NCBI GenBank assembly: GCA_013791675.1
Contig: VMTI01000198.1
Span: forward strand, 1-25,275
Length of the DNA stretch: 25,275 nucleotides
Reading direction: 5' to 3'
From: a bacterium
Lineage (GTDB): Bacteria > CG03
The notes under the pieces are model-generated. The model searched no databases. It was not told where the DNA came from and saw only the letters and a program-made list of their open reading frames with translations. Below, in pieces: positions 16,413 through 23,871 of the stretch (positions are counted from its first letter, which is position 1; each line of letters begins with the position of its first letter). The position numbers and the translations under genes are program-made.

Positions 16413-17159
16413 ATGGAAATAAGCGCAAAAAAGTTGCTTGAAGTGGGTTCCCATTTCGGGCACAGAAAAAACAAATGGAATCCCAAAATGGGAAAATACA
16501 TATACACCGTACGCAACAGCATACACATAATCAACATAGAACAAACCGTTAAACTCCTGGAAGATGCTCTGAATTTCGTACAAAAAACCGTCAGTGACGG
16601 CGGCATAATACTTTTTGTCGGAACAAAAAAACAGGCGCAGTCCACTATTGAGGAAGAAGCCAAAAGATGCGGAATGCCTTATATATCACACAGATGGTGG
16701 GGCGGCCTTTTTACCAACATTAAGCAGATAAGCGACAGTATTGCTAAATACAAAGATCTTGAGAAAAATATAGCCACCTACTCAAAGCATAAAAAAATCT
16801 ACGCGAAAATGATGCGCAAACTGGAAAAAATGGAAAGAGACCTGAAAGGGCTTAAAGATTTTTATGAACTTCCCGCGGCCGTTTATATAGTGGACCCGCA
16901 TCTGGAAGAAATCGCCGTCAAGGAAGCTCGTCTGGTGAACATTCCCATAATCTCTCTTCTTGACACTGACTGCAATCCCGACATTATAGATTATCCCATA
17001 CCCGCCAACGACGACGCGCTCAGAAGCGTGAAACTTATAACCAGTTTGATTGCGGATGCCGTGCTTGAAGCCAAAGGTATCTCGCAAAAAGCGGAAGATA
17101 TTCCTGAAGAGGAACAAAACGCAAAAACGGAAATAACTCAGGCGGCCCAGGAGATTTGA
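16413..17159 (+). CDS. rpsB: 30S ribosomal protein uS2
   Basis: uS2 binds the 30S head-body junction and recruits bS1. The 248-residue protein carries the usual signatures: KKLLEVGSHFGHRKNKWNPK near the start, GTKKQAQ, the HRWWGGLFTN motif in the first third, and VDPHLEEIAVKEARLVNIPI followed by DTDCNPDIIDYPIPAND. The C-terminal tail is acidic. AGGAGG precedes the ATG. It begins the conserved translation/cell-envelope gene train and is followed after one base by tsf. Confidence 0.98.
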   Translation: MEISAKKLLEVGSHFGHRKNKWNPKMGKYIYTVRNSIHIINIEQTVKLLEDALNFVQKTVSDGGIILFVGTKKQAQSTIEEEAKRCGMPYISHRWWGGLFTNIKQISDSIAKYKDLEKNIATYSKHKKIYAKMMRKLEKMERDLKGLKDFYELPAAVYIVDPHLEEIAVKEARLVNIPIISLLDTDCNPDIIDYPIPANDDALRSVKLITSLIADAVLEAKGISQKAEDIPEEEQNAKTEITQAAQEI

Positions 17160-17160
17160 A

Positions 17161-17754
17161 ATGGAAATAACAACAGATTTGATAATGAAACTCAGGAAGC
17201 TCACAAACGCGGGTATTATGGACTGCAAAAACGCTCTCAAAGAATCCAACTGTGATATTGAAGGCGCGCGAAAAATACTCAGAGAAAAAGGCATACTTAA
17301 AATGCTGTCGCGTTCCGACAGGCTTAGTGATGAAGGGCAGATTTTCGCCTACATACACCCCGGCGGGAAAGTCGGCGTGCTCGTGGAAATAGCATCTGAA
17401 ACTGATTTCGTCGCCAAAAGTGATAATTTCACAAAACTGCTGAAAGAAACAGCGCTTCAGATAGCCGGCATGAAACCATCCTATATACAAAAAGAAGATG
17501 TGCCTGAGAGTGTCCTGGAGGAAGAAAAAAAACTTCTTCTCAAAAACACCGACCTTTCCAAAAAACCCGCGCAAATGGCGGAGAAAATAGTGGAAGGAAA
17601 GCTATCCAAATTTTATGACTGCGTATGCCTGCTTGAACAGCCTCATTTCAGGAACGAGAAGGTAAAATTCAAAGATTATTTCAATGAAGAGGCTTCTGCT
17701 TTCGGTGAAGCTATAAAAATAACCCGCTTTACCAGATACGAAATCGGCCAGTGA
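17161..17754 (+). CDS. tsf: Translation elongation factor Ts
   Basis: EF-Ts exchanges GDP for GTP on EF-Tu. The N-terminal UBA-like domain is clear (LRKLTNAGIMDCKNALKES), and the core motif that contacts EF-Tu, IASETDFVAKSDNF, follows. At 197 residues it is the short form, with a single core subdomain as in Thermus-like EF-Ts, rather than the E. coli form of about 280 residues. GGAG just upstream serves as ribosome binding site. Its stop overlaps the pyrH GTG start. Confidence 0.97.
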   Translation: MEITTDLIMKLRKLTNAGIMDCKNALKESNCDIEGARKILREKGILKMLSRSDRLSDEGQIFAYIHPGGKVGVLVEIASETDFVAKSDNFTKLLKETALQIAGMKPSYIQKEDVPESVLEEEKKLLLKNTDLSKKPAQMAEKIVEGKLSKFYDCVCLLEQPHFRNEKVKFKDYFNEEASAFGEAIKITRFTRYEIGQ

Positions 17755-18482
17755 GCCCATCAGAACATAAAAATACGCAAAAAAAAACACGTCGCCGCAT
17801 AATTGTTTTAAAGGTGAGCGGCGAAGCCTTCGGCGGGGGAGAAAATCCTCTTGACGAAAAAAAAATCTCCTATCTCACGTCGGAAATAGCTTCCGTTAAA
17901 GGCGCATCCATTGTCATTGTTCCCGGCGGCGGCAACATACTCCGCGGGGAATCGCTTAAAAACCGCGGTTACGACAAGGCGGACTCCGATTATCTGGGAA
18001 TGCTTTCAACTGTATACAACTCCGTCTGCTTAAAACACGCTCTGGCCAAAAAAGGCCTGCGATGCCGTTTATTCAGCGCTCTGTCAATTGACAAAATAAC
18101 TATTCCGTACAATCCCGAAGCCGCGCTTACGGCCCTGCGCGCGGGAGAATGCGTTATCGTCGCCGGAGGTACGGGGAATCCTTTTGTGACGACGGATTCC
18201 GCCGCGGCGCTGCGCGCGCTTGAACTCGGCGCAGATATTCTGATTAAAGCCACAAAAGTGAACGGCGTTTATTCCGACGACCCCATAATAAACAAAAAGG
18301 CTGTTTTTTTTAAAACTCTTTCCTACGAAGAAGCGGTCAGAAAAAATCCGCGCGTCTGCGACAGGACAGCTTTGACAATGCTTTCAAACTCAAATATAAA
18401 ATTTATGGTGTTGAATATTTTCAAGCCGGGCAATATAAAAAAAGCTGCGGGCGGGAAATGTCCCGGAACGCTTATAAGTTAG
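17751..18482 (+). CDS. pyrH: UMP kinase
   Basis: PyrH phosphorylates UMP to UDP; it is a hexameric member of the amino-acid-kinase family, typically activated by GTP and inhibited by UTP. Signatures are KVSGEAF (21-27), PGGGNILRG (58-66), AGGTGNPFVTTDSAAALR (138-155) and KATKVNGVYSDDP (166-178). The start is GTG at 17751, overlapping the tsf stop (GTGA). It gives about 16 basic residues before the first strand, somewhat longer than usual; no better start with a Shine-Dalgarno exists. Gene order tsf-pyrH-frr is standard. Confidence 0.97.
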   Translation: MSPSEHKNTQKKTRRRIIVLKVSGEAFGGGENPLDEKKISYLTSEIASVKGASIVIVPGGGNILRGESLKNRGYDKADSDYLGMLSTVYNSVCLKHALAKKGLRCRLFSALSIDKITIPYNPEAALTALRAGECVIVAGGTGNPFVTTDSAAALRALELGADILIKATKVNGVYSDDPIINKKAVFFKTLSYEEAVRKNPRVCDRTALTMLSNSNIKFMVLNIFKPGNIKKAAGGKCPGTLIS

Positions 18483-18523
18483 CCAAAAATAAAATTGCGG
18501 AGGCCTGTAAGGAGGAAAATAAT

Positions 18524-19066
18524 ATGACTGAATTCCAAAAAAACGCTGAAAAAATTATGGGAAACCTGAAAGAGGAGCTCGGAAAGATAAGAACCTCGCG
18601 CGCATCTGAAGGAATTCTGGACACCGTAACGATCCCTTATTACGGTCAGGAATCACCCATCAAAAGCTGCGCCGCAATCAACGTGCCCAATGCAAAAACT
18701 ATAGAAATCCATCCGTGGGACATCAAGATGACACAGGTTATAGCCAACGCTATTTTAAAAGCCAACATAGGATTCACGCCTCAAATAATAGGAAACGCCG
18801 TGCGTCTTACTATGCCGCCCATGACAGGAGAAAGAAGAGAACAGGTTTCAAAAATAGTGGGCAGCGTCTGCGAAGAACACAAGGTGAGTATACGAAATCT
18901 CCGGCGCAAAAAATTAAGTGAACTTGCCGAGCAGGAAAAAGAAAAAGAAATTTCGAAAGACCAGCGGCACGGTGTAGAAAAAGAATTGCAGAAAAGTGTT
19001 GATATTATCATAAAAACTATTGACGAAATATTCACGAAAAAAGAAAAAGAAATAATGGCAGAATGA
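18524..19066 (+). CDS. frr: Ribosome recycling factor
   Basis: RRF, with EF-G, splits post-termination ribosomes. From ATG 18524 it is 180 residues, close to the usual 185. I chose this start because GGAGG stands just upstream; an in-frame start at 18458 would add 22 residues overlapping pyrH. Family motifs are LGKIRTSRASEGILD, the VPNAKTIEIHPWD stretch, NAVRLTMPPMTGERREQ and IRNLRRKK. The C-terminal helix is lysine and glutamate rich. The stop overlaps the uppS start (ATGA). Confidence 0.97.
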   Translation: MTEFQKNAEKIMGNLKEELGKIRTSRASEGILDTVTIPYYGQESPIKSCAAINVPNAKTIEIHPWDIKMTQVIANAILKANIGFTPQIIGNAVRLTMPPMTGERREQVSKIVGSVCEEHKVSIRNLRRKKLSELAEQEKEKEISKDQRHGVEKELQKSVDIIIKTIDEIFTKKEKEIMAE

Positions 19067-19746
19067 TAAACACACCGCGTCACATAGCCATAATAATGGA
19101 CGGCAACGGCCGCTGGGCAAAAGAAAAACATCTTCCCCGGATGAAGGGCCATGCCGCCGGAGCGGAAGCCGTCCGGCGTACGGTGGAAGCCTGCCGGGAA
19201 CTGGGAATCGGGTATCTCACCCTTTTCGCTTTTTCAACAGAAAACTGGAAAAGAAGTAAATCGGAAGTAAAATTTCTTTTTTCCCTGCTGGGCCGGTTTC
19301 TTGTTGGCGAGAAAAAAAATATGCTGAAAAACGGTATAAAATTCAGCGTAATCGGTGATGTGTCCGCGTTGCCGGAAGGCCTTGTGAAAAAAATAAATGC
19401 CATAAAAACCGTCACCCGGAATATGGACAAACTCACCCTCACTCTCGCTCTCAACTATGGTTCCCGAAACGAAATAGCAAGAGCCGTTAAAAAACTTTTA
19501 TCCGCGAAGCCGCCGGATAATATTGAAAAAGCTTTTGCGGATGCGCTGGACACAAAAGATATGCCCGATCCTGATATAATTATACGCAGCTCGGGGGAAA
19601 TGCGCCTCTCTAATTTTCTTCTTTACCAGGGGGCTTATTCGGAATTATATTTTACAGACACTCTCTGGCCGGATTTCGGGAAAAAAGACCTCGTCAAAGC
19701 CATTAAGGTATATTCCGATAGAGATAGACGCTTTGGAGGATACTAA
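19063..19746 (+). CDS. uppS: Isoprenyl (undecaprenyl) diphosphate synthase
   Basis: UppS is the cis-prenyltransferase that extends farnesyl diphosphate to the C55 carrier for peptidoglycan and O-antigen. The 227-residue sequence has the catalytic motif IIMDGNGRWA with D13, FAFSTENWKRS, and the C-terminal substrate-binding RSSGEMRLSNFL (175-186), then YSELYFTDTLWPDF. Slightly short but complete. It overlaps frr by four bases and precedes cdsA directly, as in most bacteria. Product chain length cannot be read from sequence. Confidence 0.96.
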   Translation: MINTPRHIAIIMDGNGRWAKEKHLPRMKGHAAGAEAVRRTVEACRELGIGYLTLFAFSTENWKRSKSEVKFLFSLLGRFLVGEKKNMLKNGIKFSVIGDVSALPEGLVKKINAIKTVTRNMDKLTLTLALNYGSRNEIARAVKKLLSAKPPDNIEKAFADALDTKDMPDPDIIIRSSGEMRLSNFLLYQGAYSELYFTDTLWPDFGKKDLVKAIKVYSDRDRRFGGY

Positions 19747-20571
19747 ATGAAACAGAGACTTATAACGGCTGCGGTGGCAATACCCGTCATTCTGACTTTT
19801 ATCTGGGTCGGGACTCTGCCTTTTTTTATAATTGTCTCGGCTGTTTTGATGATTGCCCAGTATGAGTTTTACAGCATTGTCGGAACATCGCAGCTGTCGC
19901 CCCAAAAAGCGATTTGCCTTCCCGCGGGTTTTTTAATACTTGCCGCCGCTTATCTGCGCTCTCCGGACATGCTTATGTCCACGCAGAAAGGAATCCCCGC
20001 TTTTGTGCTGACTCTTTCGCTCGGACTTCTTATCATCGGACATCTTTTCAGCAAAAATATACGCTATTTTATTGAATCAATGGGCGTGTCTCTGATGGGA
20101 ATCTTTATGATTCCCTGGCTCGGAAGCTATTTTATACTGCTGCGGGACATCGCCCCTTACGGCAAAGAATATTTTTATATGCTGATAGTGGGAGTGTGGG
20201 TGGTCGATACCGCCGCTTACGCCGCGGGAACAAAATACGGCATAAAAAAACTGGCTAAAACAATAAGTCCTAAAAAAACCGTTATCGGCGCGATTGCCGG
20301 AGTGATCGCGGGAGTGGCCTTCGCGTTTCTCTGGAATGCCGCTTACGCGGAAATAAAATTTCTTAATTACATAGATCTTATCGTCATGGGGCTAATAGTG
20401 GGTATCGCCGGACAAATAGGGGATCTTGCCGAATCCATGGTCAAACGCGCGGGCCTTGTTAAGGACAGCGGTAACATGTTTCCCGGGCACGGCGGAGCTT
20501 ATGACAGAATTGACAGCCTTCTGCCGGCGGCGGCGCTTCTTTACTACTATATCGTTATCTTCGTGCGATGA
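19747..20571 (+). CDS. cdsA: Phosphatidate cytidylyltransferase (CDP-diglyceride synthase)
   Basis: CdsA makes CDP-diacylglycerol from phosphatidate and CTP in the inner membrane, the precursor of all bacterial phospholipids. The 274-residue protein is highly hydrophobic with several predicted membrane segments. It carries the C-terminal CDS signature at 230-256: SMVKRAG...KDSG...PGHGGAYDRID. Usual substitutions aside, the metal- and CTP-binding Lys, Asp and His-Gly-Gly residues are present. GGAGG precedes its ATG, which follows the uppS stop directly, and its stop overlaps dxr. Confidence 0.96.
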   Translation: MKQRLITAAVAIPVILTFIWVGTLPFFIIVSAVLMIAQYEFYSIVGTSQLSPQKAICLPAGFLILAAAYLRSPDMLMSTQKGIPAFVLTLSLGLLIIGHLFSKNIRYFIESMGVSLMGIFMIPWLGSYFILLRDIAPYGKEYFYMLIVGVWVVDTAAYAAGTKYGIKKLAKTISPKKTVIGAIAGVIAGVAFAFLWNAAYAEIKFLNYIDLIVMGLIVGIAGQIGDLAESMVKRAGLVKDSGNMFPGHGGAYDRIDSLLPAAALLYYYIVIFVR

Positions 20572-21701
20572 GCGAGCGCCCGCCAAAAAATATCTGCCTT
20601 ATGGGTTCGACCGGTTCCATCGGACGGCAGGCGATTGATGTAATAACGGGCTCGCGTAATTTCAGAATAGTTTCAATGTCCGCGCATTCCAACACCTCTC
20701 TTTTTACAAAACAGATAAAAAAAATAAAACCTGAAACAGCGTGCATAACGAATAGCGAGGCCTTTAAAAAATACGGGAGAACAACCGCGGGCCCGACAAA
20801 AATATTTCCGCCCGAAAAATTGAGTGCACTCTGCTCGGACAAAAAAATAGATATTGTTCTTGCGGGATCATCCGGAAGCTCCGCTCTTATTCCTATATTA
20901 GACGCTCTTTCAAAAGGCAAAACCGTCGCCATAGCCAACAAAGAACCTATCGTCATGGCAGGGGACATTTTATGCGCCGCCGCTAAAAAACACGGCGGGA
21001 AAATACTACCGGTGGATTCCGAACACAGCGCTGTTTTCCAATGCATTGAAAATTCAAAAGCGCCGGCTGAAAAAATCTATATAACAGCATCCGGCGGCGC
21101 GATTCTCGGCGCCGGACGAAAAAAAATCTCGCCCGAATTTATACTCGCCCACCCCGTCTGGAAAATGGGTAAAAAAATAACGGTGGATTCTTCCACCGGA
21201 ATGAACAAAGGCCTTGAAGTGATTGAAGCTCATCACCTTTTCGCGATGGATTTTTCCAAAATCAAGGTGCTGCTCCACCCGAAGGCGCTGATTCACGGAA
21301 TGGTTGAATTTGCCGACGGCAGCGTGTCAGCTTATCTTTCCGCCCCCGACATGAGAATACCCATAAGCTACGCCCTAAATTATCCCCAAAAAATGAAGAT
21401 GCGCAATTTTATGGATTTTTCAAATATGAATCTGACTCTGGAAAAATACCCCGCGGAAAAATTTATATGTTTTAAGCTCGCTCTTGAAGCCGGAAAAAAG
21501 GGCGGGTTGTATCCCGCCTCGCTCGTCGGAGCGAACGAAACGGCCGTAAGCGCCTTCCTTGCCAAACGCATTCCTTTCGCGCGGATCGCCCATATCATAA
21601 AAAAAACTCTTTCTGAAACGCCGGATATGCGCTATAATATCCCCAACGTATTGCGTATTGAAAAATGGGCGAAAGAATATGCGGAGAAACTTATAAAATG
21701 A
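20568..21701 (+). CDS. dxr: 1-deoxy-D-xylulose 5-phosphate reductoisomerase
   Basis: Dxr converts DXP to MEP with NADPH, the committed step of the non-mevalonate isoprenoid pathway. The NADPH motif GSTGSIG is at 13-19 and AIANKE at 121-126. Metal ligands are D150 and E152 in VDSEHSA, and E217 in MNKGLE. The active-site flap HPVWKMG (195-201) keeps the Trp and Met that close over substrate. The 377-residue length is a little short. The stretch VDSSTGMNKGLE differs from the common VDSATMMNKGLE; a mild divergence. It overlaps cdsA and rseP by four bases each. Confidence 0.96.
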   Translation: MSERPPKNICLMGSTGSIGRQAIDVITGSRNFRIVSMSAHSNTSLFTKQIKKIKPETACITNSEAFKKYGRTTAGPTKIFPPEKLSALCSDKKIDIVLAGSSGSSALIPILDALSKGKTVAIANKEPIVMAGDILCAAAKKHGGKILPVDSEHSAVFQCIENSKAPAEKIYITASGGAILGAGRKKISPEFILAHPVWKMGKKITVDSSTGMNKGLEVIEAHHLFAMDFSKIKVLLHPKALIHGMVEFADGSVSAYLSAPDMRIPISYALNYPQKMKMRNFMDFSNMNLTLEKYPAEKFICFKLALEAGKKGGLYPASLVGANETAVSAFLAKRIPFARIAHIIKKTLSETPDMRYNIPNVLRIEKWAKEYAEKLIK

Positions 21702-22780
21702 ATATCGGTTATCTATTAGAGAGAATCGCGAACATCGTTACACCCGTCAACATCCTGCATGTGATTTATATATTGCTGGCTATCAGCCTTGTTATAGTTA
21801 TACACGAATTCGGCCATTACGCCGCCGCGAAGCTCATAGGCGTTTATGTTGAAAAATTCTCACTTGGATTCGGACCGGTTATTATTAAAATAAAAAGGGA
21901 GACAGAATTTCTTATATCACTCATACCTCTCGGAGGTTATGTTAAAATGAAAGGCGAACATCCTTTTGAGAAAAAAGAAACTTCTTCTGACGGATTTTTT
22001 TCAAAAACCCCGCTGCAAAGAATTTTTGTCGTCACAGCCGGCCCCGCGGGAAACTTCTTTCTCGGTTTTTTCATATTATTCATCACAACATGGGCGGGCG
22101 GCAAACTTATTATGCAGAATCTGTCAAAGGCGGGTGATATAATTCCCGGCTCCGCCGCTGAAAGCGCCGGCCTCTCCCAGGGCGACAGTATAATTGCCAT
22201 AAACGGCCATCCCATGGAGAAATGGGACGACCTCGTTTCCGCCATTCACCCCAACGCCGGCAAAGAACTGCTTTTTCTTATTGAAAGAGACGGCAAACGT
22301 TTCACAAAAAAAATGACTCCCCAACTTGAAAAACAAACAGGCGTCGGGCTTATCGGCATTACCGCTCCTTACACAAGAGCATCCATCCCGCCGCATAGGG
22401 CTTTTATAACAGCCGCCGATAGAAGCGCCGGAATTGTCATACTGACCGCTAAATTTCTCATACTGACCATAGCTGGAAAAGTGAAAGCTGAAGTCACAGG
22501 CCCCGTAGGCATAGCCTCAATAATGAAAGACAAAATCCAACAGGGCTGGATCGCGTTTTTTGAACTCGTGGCGCTGCTCTCCCTTAACCTCGGACTGATA
22601 AATTTATTTCCCATTCCTATTCTTGATGGCGGGCATGTGGTCATCTTCACGTGGGAAAGCATCACAAAAAAATTCCCGTCGGAAAAAGCTTACGGCATCA
22701 TGCAGACAATAGGATTGGCTTTTCTGATTCTTATAATGGTAGCGGCCACCCGTTCCGACCTTCTCCGCATATTCGGATAA
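21698..22780 (+). CDS. rseP: Site-2 intramembrane zinc metalloprotease RseP
   Basis: A 360-residue site-2 protease that cuts membrane-spanning substrates, classically anti-sigma factors and remnant signal peptides. The zinc motif HEFGH is at 36-40 in the first membrane helix, and the second catalytic motif NLFPIPILDGG starts at 302 (LDG 309-311). The segment GGYVKMKGE between them is also typical. About residues 115-205 form a single PDZ domain, where E. coli RseP has two. I chose ATG 21698, which overlaps the dxr stop; an upstream ATG at 21665 would add 11 residues. It is the last gene of the plus-strand train. Confidence 0.95.
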   Translation: MNIGYLLERIANIVTPVNILHVIYILLAISLVIVIHEFGHYAAAKLIGVYVEKFSLGFGPVIIKIKRETEFLISLIPLGGYVKMKGEHPFEKKETSSDGFFSKTPLQRIFVVTAGPAGNFFLGFFILFITTWAGGKLIMQNLSKAGDIIPGSAAESAGLSQGDSIIAINGHPMEKWDDLVSAIHPNAGKELLFLIERDGKRFTKKMTPQLEKQTGVGLIGITAPYTRASIPPHRAFITAADRSAGIVILTAKFLILTIAGKVKAEVTGPVGIASIMKDKIQQGWIAFFELVALLSLNLGLINLFPIPILDGGHVVIFTWESITKKFPSEKAYGIMQTIGLAFLILIMVAATRSDLLRIFG

Positions 22781-22798
22781 ACAATCAGCGCCGATTCT

Positions 22799-23488
22799 TT
22801 AAGTTTTTAAAAAGGCATATAATTCAGGAAGATTTTTCTCAACACTATTTATTATTTTCTTTTGCCATCCCTTAGGAATTTCATCGAATATGTATTTCAG
22901 TCTTTTCTTTTGATTAGGATTATCTAAAAGAATTTTACTTATTTCCCGCGCGGCTTTTAAATCTTTTTCTTTTTTATCAGGGCTAACTCTTCTCTGCGCT
23001 ACAATAAATTTGTGAAGAACATAGGCCTCCGGTTCAGGAACCCTCACGCTAATGTTGTTTTTCTTGTCTGTAATGATTGTTGTGTAATCCTGCAAAAAAG
23101 CCAACATTCTGATTTTATTTGCCTGAATGTGCAATTTATCTATACTAACCTGCCCGGGCTTTTTTTCTCGCCCAAATTCAGGAATCAAAAACTCTACGTC
23201 CAATTTTGGATTTTGATATTTTGTATATCCCGTGGGATAACTTCTTGTGACTTTAAATTGTTGTTTCTCCAGTAGTTTCTGAACATTAACATCCTTTTTT
23301 ATTTTAGGTGGATTGGGCACAAGAAAATCAACATCCATGGTTCTTACCTCGGGGACATTAGTACTGTCTTTAAATTTTATGCGATAAAAATGATGCGTCC
23401 AACTGCCAATCAGTATAATGTCATTCAGTATCTCTGCTTTCTGAAGAGCCTTCAAAATTTTGAAAAAAAGTTTAGATTCGCCTTCCAT
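22799..23488 (-). CDS. Nucleotidyltransferase-fold protein of an accessory two-gene cassette
   Basis: A 229-residue protein with the pol-beta nucleotidyltransferase pattern: IGSW with Gly28-Ser29, then MDVDFLVP with Asp52 and Asp54, and a third acidic strand LDVEFLIP (Asp97/Glu99). A C-terminal helical part has PEPEAYVLHKF and KEKDLKAAREI. This resembles the NTP_transf_8-type or AbiEii-like stand-alone nucleotidyltransferases, some of which are toxins; that assignment is inference. It is clearly AT-richer and more Lys/Asn/Ile-rich than its neighbours, suggesting horizontal acquisition. Its start overlaps the end of the upstream 104-residue gene by 17 bases, so the two are translated together. 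It converges on rseP with only 18 bases between. Confidence 0.8.
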   Translation of the reverse strand: MEGESKLFFKILKALQKAEILNDIILIGSWTHHFYRIKFKDSTNVPEVRTMDVDFLVPNPPKIKKDVNVQKLLEKQQFKVTRSYPTGYTKYQNPKLDVEFLIPEFGREKKPGQVSIDKLHIQANKIRMLAFLQDYTTIITDKKNNISVRVPEPEAYVLHKFIVAQRRVSPDKKEKDLKAAREISKILLDNPNQKKRLKYIFDEIPKGWQKKIINSVEKNLPELYAFLKT

Positions 23489-23786
23489 GGATTACCTTTG
23501 AAACCTCTTTAAAATATAATTTGGTTTCTTTCAATAAAGATTCATACCTTCGTCTTTCTTTTATTTGCTTTGCTATTTTTTTTACTTTATCTGAAGAAGG
23601 CGGCCCCAGATACTTGAAGTTAGCTCTTCCTTCATTCCAATAAGCTAAATAAGCATAGCAAAGAGACCTCCTTCTTTTTATTGAGATAGAGCCTTTAGAA
23701 TATTTTTTTATTTCCTTTTGGTACATGCGCATAAGTCTATTGAGTCTCTCATATTCCTCTTTTAAAACGCCTTTAATCATACTCAT
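23472..23786 (-). CDS. Small basic protein, putative partner of the nucleotidyltransferase
   Basis: I do not recognise a characterised family. The 104-residue protein is strongly basic, starts with helical, charged residues, has a central SISIKRRRSLCYAYLAYWN followed by KYLGPP that looks like a two-stranded sheet with a turn, and ends in a long Lys/Arg/Glu helix probably forming a coiled coil. The RRRS..YAYL..KYLG pattern resembles DUF6788-like proteins (from memory). GGGGGG six bases upstream is its ribosome binding site, and a promoter with an inverted repeat stands before it. Its place as first gene, with overlap to the nucleotidyltransferase, fits an antitoxin or nucleic-acid-binding regulator; function is unproven. 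Confidence 0.75.
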   Translation of the reverse strand: MSMIKGVLKEEYERLNRLMRMYQKEIKKYSKGSISIKRRRSLCYAYLAYWNEGRANFKYLGPPSSDKVKKIAKQIKERRRYESLLKETKLYFKEVSKVIHGRRI

Positions 23787-23800
23787 TGACAGCCCCCCTT

Positions 23801-23842
23801 GTTGCCTAAGTTACCTGCTATAGTTGTAAATCATTAGGCAAC
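23801..23842. promoter_or_regulatory. 9-bp inverted repeat: candidate operator of the cassette
   Basis: GTTGCCTAA (23801-23809) and TTAGGCAAC (23834-23842) are perfect reverse complements 24 bases apart. One arm lies in the spacer of the predicted promoter and the other just downstream of the minus-10 box. A weaker outer pair TGACA (23787-23791)/TGTCA (23846-23850) extends the symmetry. This layout fits autorepression by a dimeric protein, probably the 104-residue product. Confidence 0.65.
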
Positions 23843-23851
23843 GCATGTCAA
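23823..23851 (-). promoter_or_regulatory. Promoter of the nucleotidyltransferase cassette
   Basis: On the minus strand a perfect TTGACA (plus 23846-23851) is followed after 17 bases by TACAAC (plus 23823-23828), a moderate minus-10 box. Transcription would begin near 23816, about 30 bases before the ATG at 23786. The cassette therefore has its own promoter, independent of the peptidase gene upstream. Confidence 0.65.
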
Positions 23852-23871
23852 GAAAAACGGGGTCAATTCTT

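Noticed and set aside
17161..17754. Truncated EF-Ts caused by a frameshift
   Set aside because: The short form with one core subdomain is a known natural form, the frame is clean, and the downstream gene overlaps exactly.
18458..18523. Longer N terminus for ribosome recycling factor overlapping pyrH
   Set aside because: The extension exceeds the family start by 22 residues and the strong GGAGG lies before ATG 18524.
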